Program-made: the position numbers and the translations under genes
Assembly (NCBI GenBank): GCA_004555175.1
Contig: SFJE01000012.1
Span: 1 to 64,000 of the forward strand
Direction of reading: 5' to 3'
Length of the DNA: 64,000 bases
DNA from: Lentisphaeraceae bacterium
GTDB taxonomy: Bacteria; Verrucomicrobiota; Kiritimatiellia; RFP12; DVOR01
Notes under the pieces: generated by a model
Databases searched by the model: none
Told to the model about the DNA's origin: nothing
The model's input: only the letters and a program-made list of their open reading frames with translations
In this document: in pieces, positions 48,753-58,590 of the stretch
Layout: each line of letters begins with the position of its first letter
Numbering within the stretch: the stretch's first letter is position 1

Positions 48753-49090
48753 CTATTCTCCAGAAGTGCCACCAACACTTGCAGCCCTATGCCAAGCACT
48801 TGCGTAATGAGGCCACCGATAAAACCAACAAGCGTCCAGGTCTTGGAACGCTGGCGCATCTTGGCCATCCCGGCCCAGTCGCCGGCCTTGGCACACCCCT
48901 CGGCCTTACACGCATAGACGATGCCAACCACACCACACGGCAGGCAGCAGCAGAGCGTGACCAAGACCGCGCGAATAAGCGGCCCATTATCAGATTGCGG
49001 CATCGCAATGGGATTGCCCATGCGTGCAGCACAAGAAGGACAAGAGAGGGTGTTGGGTGGGAGTTCTTTCCCGCAGGTAGGGCAAAACAT
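48749..49090 (-). CDS. Zinc-ribbon protein with CD225/dispanin-like membrane domain
   Basis: A 113-residue protein. A zinc ribbon (MFCPTCGKELPPNTLSCPSC) opens it. Two hydrophobic segments follow (AVLVTLCCCLPCGVVGIVYA and LVGFIGGLITQVLGIGLQV) with AEGCAKAGDWAGM between, the layout of CD225/dispanin domains. Function in bacteria is unknown. A ribosome-binding site (GGAGG, in ctggaggttcctg) lies before the ATG. It sits between TM2 and DUF2752 genes on the same strand. Confidence 0.75.
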   Translation of the reverse strand: MFCPTCGKELPPNTLSCPSCAARMGNPIAMPQSDNGPLIRAVLVTLCCCLPCGVVGIVYACKAEGCAKAGDWAGMAKMRQRSKTWTLVGFIGGLITQVLGIGLQVLVALLENS

Positions 49091-49108
49091 CAGGAACCTC
49101 CAGAAGAC

Positions 49109-49408
49109 TTAAGGTTGATAGGTGGGGGAATTACGCTCGCGGATCCAACCGGAGATGCAGAAGAGGTCAATAAACCAACCGATACCGCAGAATGCACCGG
49201 TCAGCAAGTAGAGCACACCCCAGCCGATGTGCCCCAGGTAGAAGCGGTGAACCCCCAAGGTGCCCAAAAGCGCCCAAAAGACCCACACCAAGGCCGGATC
49301 AACCTCATCCCGCTGGACCATAGAAACCACCGGCTTCAACGCCTGACCACACTTCGGGCAAAAATTCATTTGCTCGGGAACAGGCGTTCCACAACTTGAA
49401 CAAAACAC
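49109..49408 (-). CDS. Zinc-ribbon TM2-domain protein
   Basis: A 99-residue protein starting with a zinc ribbon (CSSCGTPVPEQMNFCPKCG) and ending with a TM2 domain. The domain shows LGVHRFYLGHIGWGVLYLLT and GIGWFIDLFCI, two hydrophobic helices joined by the family DRF-like turn. GTG 49408 is chosen as start because GGAG lies eight bases before it and the ribbon then begins at residue 2; GTG 49417 is the alternative. Role unknown. It is the first of three short same-strand genes with related architecture. Confidence 0.78.
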   Translation of the reverse strand: MFCSSCGTPVPEQMNFCPKCGQALKPVVSMVQRDEVDPALVWVFWALLGTLGVHRFYLGHIGWGVLYLLTGAFCGIGWFIDLFCISGWIRERNSPTYQP

Positions 49409-49512
49409 TATGCACACTCCTTCTTAAAGAAGTCCAACAACATCAATACTCTACTATCTCTTTTTCCGTTTGTCAATGCACCGATTGCGCAACTTCAGGG
49501 TCATAAGATGCG

Positions 49513-49547
49513 CGTGAACGGTGAACAGTGAAAGGTGAAGGCTGAGC
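49513..49547. repeat. Degenerate 7-bp tandem repeat, four to five copies
   Basis: Units CGTGAAC, GGTGAAC, AGTGAAA, GGTGAAG and a weaker GCTGAGC. They lie in the ~245-bp gene-free stretch between the TM2 gene and the distal end of the CRISPR array. Confidence 0.7.
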
Positions 49548-49655
49548 AAAGCGAGAGGTTATGCCAATACGGCTTGCTGCTGCGCTCGCGTGAAGTGGCC
49601 CTGTGGGCCGTGAAGGGGGTAAAAGGTCTTTCACCTCAAGGTGTGTGAGGTGATA

Positions 49656-52600
49656 GTTTCAATTCGCACCCCCCGTGCGGGGGGCGACTTGAAAGGGCAC
49701 GGAGCCCTTCGCAAAACCAAGGGTTTCAATTCGCGCCCCCCGTGCGGGGGGCGACCTCTGCCTGCTGCTGTTTGGCCTGATTGGCGAGTTTCTATTCGCG
49801 CCCCCCGTGCGGGGGGCGACTGCAGGACCTCGCCGCCAAGCGCGGCGCTGACTATGTTTCTATTCGCGCCCCCCGTGCGGGGGGCGACAGGACGGGCGGC
49901 AAAGTGCACACGGCCGCCAAGGAGTTTCTATTCGCGCCCCCCGTGCGGGGGGCGACCAAGCGCCTTATCGCCGGCAGGTGGGGCGCGCCAGTTTCTATTC
50001 GCGCCCCCCGTGCGGGGGGCGACGAGGTGCCCTTCCTGTTCCCGAACGCCGTCAGCGTTTCTATTCGCGCCCCCCGTGCGGGGGGCGACGCGTTCAGCGC
50101 GTCATCCTCTCCATCCTCATTGTTTCTATTCGCGCCCCCCGTGCGGGGGGCGACGTTCGAGACTACAAACGACACCAGCAAGGCCGGTTTCTATTCGCGC
50201 CCCCCGTGCGGGGGGCGGGTGTTTCTATTCGCGCCCCCCGTGCGGGGGGCGACACCTTTTCCAGCGCGTCACACCGCCGGCATTCGGTTTCTATTCGCGC
50301 CCCCCGTGCGGGGGGCGACGCATTCTCAACCTACTGTTGCTACCTAACGGCGTTTCTATTCGCGCCCCCCGTGCGGGGGGCGACACCGCAACACCTCGGC
50401 GGCCTATTTCGTGATGAGGTTTCTATTCGCGCCCCCCGTGCGGGGGGCGACTTTTGAGACCACAAACGACACCAGCAAGGCGGGTTTCTATTCGCGCCCC
50501 CCGTGCGGGGGGCGACCGCCGCGCTGGAGCGTCACACCGACGCGGGGCGGTTTCTATTCGCGCCCCCCGTGCGGGGGGCGACCGTAGCCCTTGCAAGTGC
50601 AAAGCGCCTCTGGTCGTTTCTATTCGCGCCCCCCGTGCGGGGGGCGACTTGCCGAAGGATATCACGGTCCCCAGCGTCATTGTTTCTATTCGCGCCCCCC
50701 GTGCGGGGGGCGACGTTCGAGACTACAAACGACACCAGCAAGGCCGGTTTCTATTCGCGCCCCCCGTGCGGGGGGGGGGCGACTGAGGCTATTGGGATGT
50801 CAAGGCCTGCTATGGGGTTTCTATTCGCACCCCCCGTGCGGGGGGCGACCCCGCGCTCACACAGCGTGCCAGCGCGCACAAGTTTCTATTCGCGCCCCCC
50901 GTGCGGGGGGCGACCCATATCTGGCACGCCGCTAGAGCAAGCCTTTGTTTCTATTCGCGCCCCCCGTGCGGGGGGCGACAGGCCGCGCGCCGCGCCCGCG
51001 TCAAGGCCAAGGCGTTTCTATTCGCGCCCCCCGTGCGGGGGGCGACCCTCTGTCACGCCGTCAATGCGTCCCGTGACGGTGTTTCTATTCGCGCCCCCCG
51101 TGCGGGGGGCGACGCGCAGTTGCTTGCCGCTTTCGGCCATTTTCTGGTTTCTATTCGCGCCCCCCGTGCGGGGGGCGACTTCTCGACGCTCTTGCTCTGC
51201 GCAATGTCCTCGTTTCTATTCGCGCCCCCCGTGCGGGGGGCGACGTGTAAGGGTCTGCGATGACCTCGATATAGTCGTTTCTATTCGCGCCCCCCGTGCG
51301 GGGGGCGACGCGGGCTGCCATCCTAACTCGTGGCTGTAAAAGTTTCTATTCGCGCCCCCCGTGCGGGGGGCGACGGAGGCCATCGAGGAGGCCAAGGCCG
51401 AGGCCAGTTTCTATTCGCGCCCCCCGTGCGGGGGGCGACCTGTATTCGCGTCCAGCACCTCTGCATAGTTGTTTCTATTCGCGCCCCCCGTGCGGGGGGC
51501 GACACGGCGAGCGCCTCTCACGCGAGGAACTGCGCGAGTTTCTATTCGCGCCCCCCGTGCGGGGGGCGACTGGTGCGCGCGCGGGGGCATATAGGTTTGG
51601 GATGTTTCTATTCGCGCCCCCCGTGCGGGGGGCGACACGGGGATGAGGATTTCGGCAAGTTCCTCAATGTTTCTATTCGCGCCCCCCGTGCGGGGGGCGA
51701 CATCATCCGCCCAGTCACGCAGGCGCAAGCGCAGAGTTTCTATTCGCGCCCCCCGTGCGGGGGGCGACCCAGCGGCAACTTGCTTGCTTTCGGCCGCGAT
51801 GTTTCTATTCGCGCCCCCCGTGCGGGGGGCGACCGATTAGGGGCTATCGGCCACAAGCTGGTCGATGTTTCTATTCGCGCCCCCCGTGCGGGGGGCGACG
51901 TGACCAAGGTAGGCCTCTATGTGCCCAGCGAGTTTCTATTCGCGCCCCCCGTGCGGGGGGCGACAGCATAGCGGTGGGGGCTTATTCGCCGCGCGTGTTT
52001 CTATTCGCGCCCCCCGTGCGGGGGGCGACATCGTGGGCGCTGACAGCAACGCAGAGACCACGCTGGTTTCTATTCGCGCCCCCCGTGCGGGGGGCGACCT
52101 ACCCCAACTACCCCTACTACCCCCACGAAAGTTTCTATTCGCGCCCCCCGTGCGGGGGGCGACTGGTGGCGATTTCGTCGGCCCCTGTGAGGCAGGTTTC
52201 TATTCGCGCCCCCCGTGCGGGGGGCGACACGCGTCCGCAACCGCCATCACGGTCCAGCGCGTGGTTTCTATTCGCGCCCCCCGTGCGGGGGGCGACGGAT
52301 GGCGCATTTTCATACAACCCTGCAATTGTTTCTATTCGCGCCCCCCGTGCGGGGGGCGACTTCGCCCGCCACCGTGGCACAATAAGGGCGAAAGTTTCTA
52401 TTCGCGCCCCCCGTGCGGGGGGCGACCCGAGCCGCTGTGGTGGTGGCAAAGGGGTGTAGTTTCTATTCGCGCCCCCCGTGCGGGGGGCGACTCATCTCCA
52501 GCACCTTCTTCAACAGCTCCGCATGTTTCTATTCGCGCCCCCCGTGCGGGGGGCGACCAACTCCGTTATCTCGCATTATTGCCCTTGCTGTTTCTATTCG

Positions 52601-55600
52601 CGCCCCCCGTGCGGGGGGCGACTGTTTTGGGCTTGCTCATAGGGTTTCCTCCGTGTTTCTATTCGCGCCCCCCGTGCGGGGGGCGACTCGAGAGGTCTCC
52701 GTTGCTTGTGGACTTGCGAGGTTTCTATTCGCGCCCCCCGTGCGGGGGGCGACATAATAAGCATATCATCGATAGAGACCAAGGACTGTTTCTATTCGCG
52801 CCCCCCGTGCGGGGGGCGACCCAAGCCGTCATCTTTCATCTCAACCAGGAATTGGTTTCTATTCGCGCCCCCCGTGCGGGGGGCGACATAATGTTGATGT
52901 ATACTTCTTCGTTGCATCAAGTTTCTATTCGCGCCCCCCGTGCGGGGGGCGACGACACGCTCCAAGTAATCCTCAAGGCCGGGCAGTTTCTATTCGCGCC
53001 CCCCGTGCGGGGGGCGACCGCGCCTCCTAACGGCTTGTAGGCGCGCCCGGGGTTTCTATTCGCGCCCCCCGTGCGGGGGGCGACTCGGGCGCGGTGCGGA
53101 ATGAGCCTACCACGCTTGTTTCTATTCGCGCCCCCCGTGCGGGGGGCGACTGCTTGCCAAGACCTCAACAGTTGCGACGGATGGTTTCTATTCGCGCCCC
53201 CCGTGCGGGGGGCGACCTATGCTCGCTTGGCTCAATAGCGTGGCCAGAGTTTCTATTCGCGCCCCCCGTGCGGGGGGCGACCCGACAAGGCCGACGCGCT
53301 TGAGGCCGATCTAGGTTTCTATTCGCGCCCCCCGTGCGGGGGGCGACATCGACGCTGTTATCCGGCGGATGGCCGACCTCGGTTTCTATTCGCGCCCCCC
53401 GTGCGGGGGGCGACATACCGCCGCAACGGAGTAGCAGGAAATGCTGTTTCTATTCGCGCCCCCCGTGCGGGGGGCGACGTAGGCGCGGATAGCAACGCCG
53501 AAACTACGCTGGTTTCTATTCGCGCCCCCCGTGCGGGGGGCGACGAAGCCGTGCAGGATGCCACGCAAGAGCCTCAGGGTTTCTATTCGCGCCCCCCGTG
53601 CGGGGGGCGACTGGGCGAGTTCCTTCTCGACGAAATCTTCGCAGTTTCTATTCGCGCCCCCCGTGCGGGGGGCGACCATCATCTCTTCCCCCGCTCTTTG
53701 GTATATCAGTTTCTATTCGCGCCCCCCGTGCGGGGGGCGACCCGGGCTGCGGGTGTATATACCTCGTCTCCAAGTTTCTATTCGCGCCCCCCGTGCGGGG
53801 GGCGACAGCTTGACTCAGATGACTACCTAAAGATTGCTGTTTCTATTCGCGCCCCCCGTGCGGGGGGCGACATAGCGGCGGCATAGATGAGTTGGTGCTT
53901 GGGAAGTTTCTATTCGCGCCCCCCGTGCGGGGGGCGACGGCCTTGCCCAAACAATGAAGGACGGCAGAGGTGTTTCTATTCGCGCCCCCCGTGCGGGGGG
54001 CGACAGCGCCTGCGCGATATGGGCGGAACGGCCGATGTTTCTATTCGCGCCCCCCGTGCGGGGGGCGACCAAGTTTGGCCTGCGCCATTGCTTAGGCTCC
54101 TAGTTTCTATTCGCGCCCCCCGTGCGGGGGGCGACCCCTCTGTTCTGAAGGGTCTCAATAAAGCTGTTGTTTCTATTCGCGCCCCCCGTGCGGGGGGCGA
54201 CCGATTACGCGCGCGGAGGCAGAGGCGTGGACGGTTTCTATTCGCGCCCCCCGTGCGGGGGGCGACCCTGCGCATTACGAATGGCGCGGCGCGCGTTGAG
54301 TTTCTATTCGCGCCCCCCGTGCGGGGGGCGACAGTTCTTTCGTTGCCTGCGCCCCTAGAAACAGTGTTTCTATTCGCGCCCCCCGTGCGGGGGGCGACCC
54401 AGTCGCGTTGCCGTGGTGCCGATCCGGCCTGTTTCTATTCGCGCCCCCCGTGCGGGGGGCGACAGCCGCCGCCGCGCTTGCGTGGCTACGCGCCGAGTTT
54501 CTATTCGCGCCCCCCGTGCGGGGGGCGACCCGCGTCACCTGTGGCCTCATAAGCGTAAGACGCGTTTCTATTCGCGCCCCCCGTGCGGGGGGCGACATGG
54601 ATATGGATACGTCGGGCGATGGGATCTCGTTTCTATTCGCGCCCCCCGTGCGGGGGGCGACAGCCGACGCCGCACTTGCGTGGCTACGCGCCGAGTTTCT
54701 ATTCGCGCCCCCCGTGCGGGGGGCGACGTGACCGTCACCGACCTCGACTTTTCCGCAGTCAGTTTCTATTCGCGCCCCCCGTGCGGGGGGCGACATCTTC
54801 TCCGCCATCGTCGACCGCTTCCTGCGCGTTTCTATTCGCGCCCCCCGTGCGGGGGGCGACTGAGTCTCTCCTTATCGACACCCCTGGAAACAGACGTTTC
54901 TATTCGCGCCCCCCGTGCGGGGGGCGACGGACGGTTATCGATATGAACCACTACATACTCGTTTCTATTCGCGCCCCCCGTGCGGGGGGCGACCGGATAA
55001 TTCCCGAAAAGTTTTTGGCGAGACAGTTTCTATTCGCGCCCCCCGTGCGGGGGGCGACCTCCTGTCGAGTAAGGAAGTAAGACAGGGCAAGTTTCTATTC
55101 GCGCCCCCCGTGCGGGGGGCGACGGTAGGGAGGATTTAAGCCGACCCCCTTCAGCGTTTCTATTCGCGCCCCCCGTGCGGGGGGCGACGTGTTTATTCGT
55201 GTAAGCGGCTCGACCGCAACGTTTCTATTCGCGCCCCCCGTGCGGGGGGCGACTCGGTTCGATTCCGTCAGTTGGCTCCATCCTTGTTTCTATTCGCGCC
55301 CCCCGTGCGGGGGGCGACACCGCCTCTTTTAGACTTTTATTCATTGATAAAAGTTTCTATTCGCGCCCCCCGTGCGGGGGGCGACCTTGCTCACGCGCAT
55401 AGGCCGGCCCTGCGCAATGGTTTCTATTCGCGCCCCCCGTGCGGGGGGCGACCGCGGCGAGGATGAGGGCGGCGAGTGCTGCGAGTTTCTATTCGCGCCC
55501 CCCGTGCGGGGGGCGACGGGTAGGCCGCGCGCGTTTTCGCCGGCTTTGATGTTTCTATTCGCGCCCCCCGTGCGGGGGGCGACCCGTGCCCGAGCCGCTA

Positions 55601-57085
55601 GAGCCACCACCCGAGGTTTCTATTCGCGCCCCCCGTGCGGGGGGCGACGCCTTGTCCCATTCGCGCGTGTCGACTTTAAGGTTTCTATTCGCGCCCCCCG
55701 TGCGGGGGGCGACCGACCATCGGCATATAGGCCGCGCGGTCTGGCTGTTTCTATTCGCGCCCCCCGTGCGGGGGGCGACTCCTCGTTATGAGGTTTGCAA
55801 ACCCCGGATGTGTTTCTATTCGCGCCCCCCGTGCGGGGGGCGACAGACCTGGCGCGCCCAGCGCTAACGATTTCCCGGTTTCTATTCGCGCCCCCCGTGC
55901 GGGGGGCGACTCCAGGCCAAACTGCACAACAAAGAGCGGCCAAGTTTCTATTCGCGCCCCCCGTGCGGGGGGCGACGGAAGGAGTCACGGTCGGTTTCCG
56001 AAATCGGGTTTCTATTCGCGCCCCCCGTGCGGGGGGCGACACCATCTCGCGCTCCTCGATACGCACGCCATAGTTTCTATTCGCGCCCCCCGTGCGGGGG
56101 GCGACCAAACAATCGTTGTGCCCCCGTCCATACCTACGAGTTTCTATTCGCGCCCCCCGTGCGGGGGGCGACCGACCCCCTTCAGCGTAAAGGATGCCTA
56201 TTATGTTTCTATTCGCGCCCCCCGTGCGGGGGGCGACATGTAGCACGGTTGTTTAACCCTGTCAAGCGGTTTCTATTCGCGCCCCCCGTGCGGGGGGCGA
56301 CCCGGACCTGAGGCCGGGCGCGCAACCACCGAGGTTTCTATTCGCGCCCCCCGTGCGGGGGGCGACTTCTTCGCGCGGGTCGGCGCGGAGGCGGCCTGGT
56401 TTCTATTCGCGCCCCCCGTGCGGGGGGCGACGTGGTCCAGCGCCAAGCCCGTGTGCGCCGACTCGTTTCTATTCGCGCCCCCCGTGCGGGGGGCGACCGG
56501 CTACATCCACGCCACCACGCGCGATAGCGGTTTCTATTCGCGCCCCCCGTGCGGGGGGCGACAGGCCGCAAACTAACACAGGAGCCAAAATGAAGTTTCT
56601 ATTCGCGCCCCCCGTGCGGGGGGCGACATGGTGGCGAACTTTATGCCCATCCACTGGGAGTTTCTATTCGCGCCCCCCGTGCGGGGGGCGACTCTAAACG
56701 GCGCTGACCTCGCAAAGGTGATGGTTTCTATTCGCGCCCCCCGTGCGGGGGGCGACTTCTCTGACGACGCGCAAGTGGCCGCGCTGGGTTTCTATTCGCG
56801 CCCCCCGTGCGGGGGGCGACTACACTCGGCAGGGCGGATGCCAGCGAAGGCGCGTTTCTATTCGCGCCCCCCGTGCGGGGGGCGACTGGGTTATCATTTC
56901 CTCGGCCAACATCAACGAGTTTCTATTCGCGCCCCCCGTGCGGGGGGCGACCAGACCGCGTGCGTGTGGGCGGCGTCGACGTGCAGTTTCTATTCGCGCC
57001 CCCCGTGCGGGGGGCGACATCGGGCGCGCTTCCTGCCTCACCGGGGCCGACGGTTTCTATTCGCGCCCCCCGTGCGGGGGGCGAC
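49656..57085 (-). CRISPR. Type I-C CRISPR array, 114 repeats
   Basis: I counted 114 copies of a 33-bp repeat by reading each start. There are 112 spacers of 31-36 bp (mostly 32-34) and one collapsed interval. On the minus strand the repeat begins GTCGCCCCCC, has the palindrome CCCCCCGCACGGGGGG at its centre and ends GCGAATAGAAAC, a typical I-C repeat. Transcription runs leftwards from the leader at 57086 next to cas2. The two leader-distal repeats (49656 and 49723) end ATTGAAAC instead, and those at 49656 and 50817 carry one further change. The repeat at 50187 runs into the next (50221) with only three odd bases; the one at 50747 has ten G instead of six. One spacer is present twice, and three groups of variant spacers exist. 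Confidence 0.98.
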
Positions 57086-57262
57086 CGCGGAAAAGGTCTC
57101 CTTTTCCGGCGTTTTTCACCTTATTTGAGGTGTAAAACGGAGATATTTTAACAGAATAGTTTGAATTTGATTGTCAAAGAGCGTTAAAAAGAGGGAAGAG
57201 GTGGTGTTTTGGGGGTGCGAAGGGGTAGGGAAAAGGGTGTGAACTTGAGGTTCGCGGAAGGA
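57086..57262 (-). promoter_or_regulatory. CRISPR leader
   Basis: The 177 bases between cas2 and the first repeat are AT-rich in a GC-rich window. On the minus strand TTGACA lies at 57177-57172 and TAAAAT at 57150-57145; the 21-bp spacing is long, so the promoter assignment is weak. A 9-bp hairpin (CGGAAAAGG with CCTTTTCCG, 57088-57108) abuts the first repeat, where integrase-guiding signals are expected. Confidence 0.7.
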
Positions 57263-57556
57263 TTAGATGTCGAGGAGGTCTTGGGAGAGGTCTGGGGTTG
57301 GCTTTGCACCGTAGTGGTGGATGTGGTTGTGGTAGTTGTTCCCGAGGTTGTAATAGCGCAGGCTGTCGAGGGCGGGGTCGCAGATGGTTTCGAGTTGAGC
57401 TTTGAGGGTGAGCCATTGGCTCCAATCGAGGTTACATTCGAAGACGGAGTTCTGGACGCGGATGCCCCAGTTTTGGCAGGCTTTGGCGATTTGCCGGAGG
57501 CGTCTGCGTCCGGCTGCGGTGACGGTGTTGACGTCGTAGCTGACGAGGATAAGCAT
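57263..57556 (-). CDS. cas2: CRISPR-associated protein Cas2
   Basis: A 97-residue protein that bridges two Cas1 dimers in the spacer-integration complex. It starts MLILVSYDVNTVTAAGRRRL, with the family's ferredoxin-like first strand and aspartate, and includes the NSVFECNLDWSQW segment typical of I-C Cas2. It follows cas1 by eight bases and lies between cas1 and the leader. Confidence 0.95.
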   Translation of the reverse strand: MLILVSYDVNTVTAAGRRRLRQIAKACQNWGIRVQNSVFECNLDWSQWLTLKAQLETICDPALDSLRYYNLGNNYHNHIHHYGAKPTPDLSQDLLDI

Positions 57557-57564
57557 TTTTGGGG

Positions 57565-58590
57565 CTACTTTGCGATGAAGGGTGGATAGGCGTCGAGGTC
57601 GCCACGGAGGTGTCGGGCGAGGAGGAGTGCTTGGAGGTGGGGGAAGAGGCCGAGGGGAACTTTGTCGCCGAGGTAGGGGTGTCGGGCGGTTTCTAGTTTG
57701 CGTTTTTGCCAGGCGGTGAGGAGGGTTTTGCGGGCTTCATCTTTGAGGAGGATGGCACCGGATTCGGTGGTGACGAAGTCTTTGGCTGTGAGTTGTTTTA
57801 GGTTGACGAGGGTGAGTGCGAGGCGGTCGGCGAAGAGGGGGCGGAACTCTTCCATCAGGTCGAGGGCGAGGCTCATGCGTCCGGGGCGGATTTCGTGGAG
57901 GAAGCCGATCTGGGGGTCGAGTCCGACGGCTTCGCACGCACCGCGGCAATCGTGGGCAAGGAGTGTATAGAGGTAGGAGAGGAGCGCGTTCATGGGGTCG
58001 AGCGGGGGGCGGCGACTGCGCGAGGCGATGTTGAAGGTGGGGTTCGCGGGGACGAGGAGGTCGTTGAAGGCGGCGAAGTATTGGGCGGCAGCTTCGCCTT
58101 CTAGGCCGCGGAGGCGTTTGGCGTCGGGTTCGGAATCGCGTACGCGCCGGAGGATGTCGAGAAGTTTTTCAGTGGCGAGGCGAAGCAGGGTGGTTTCGCC
58201 GTGGTCGCGTATGCGGCGGAGGAGGATGGCACGGGTGTTGATGAGTTTTCCGATAAGGCAACTACGGGCAATTTCGCCTTTATGGATGGCGTTGTCGTAT
58301 GCGTGGACTTGGGCAAGGCGGAGTTTGACATTGCCGGAGATGGGGCCTGTAATACGTGCGAGGAAGTGGCCGTGGATGTCAAGACAGGAGAGGGTGAGGC
58401 CGATTTCGGCGCATTTGGCGGCGAGGTAAGGGCTGATGGAGACGTTGCCAAAGGTGACGATACCGGCGAGCGCGTGGAGGGGGAAGCGGGTCAGGGTGGT
58501 GTGATCTTTAATGATGGCAACGGCTTCGCCTTCTTGGCGGAGGTAGACATCCTGCGTGGAGATAAAGAGGGTGTTGAGGAGCTTTTTCAC
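57565..58590 (-). CDS. cas1: CRISPR-associated endonuclease Cas1
   Basis: The spacer integrase. It has 341 residues from GTG 58590, which I prefer to an upstream start because GGAGG lies seven bases before it and the protein then opens MKKLLNTLFISTQD. The metal ligands expected of Cas1 are visible: glutamate in GLEGEAAAQYF (near 165), histidine in GFLHEIRPGR (near 230) and aspartate in LALDLMEEFRP (near 241). The GTG overlaps the TGA of cas4, coupling the two adaptation genes. Confidence 0.95.
   Translation of the reverse strand: MKKLLNTLFISTQDVYLRQEGEAVAIIKDHTTLTRFPLHALAGIVTFGNVSISPYLAAKCAEIGLTLSCLDIHGHFLARITGPISGNVKLRLAQVHAYDNAIHKGEIARSCLIGKLINTRAILLRRIRDHGETTLLRLATEKLLDILRRVRDSEPDAKRLRGLEGEAAAQYFAAFNDLLVPANPTFNIASRSRRPPLDPMNALLSYLYTLLAHDCRGACEAVGLDPQIGFLHEIRPGRMSLALDLMEEFRPLFADRLALTLVNLKQLTAKDFVTTESGAILLKDEARKTLLTAWQKRKLETARHPYLGDKVPLGLFPHLQALLLARHLRGDLDAYPPFIAK

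Noticed and set aside
49641..57151. Many overlapping frames on both strands reading FYSRPPCGGR, VSIRAPRAGGD, FLFAPPVRGAT or SPPARGARIET
   Set aside because: They are translations of the CRISPR repeat in different frames, not proteins.
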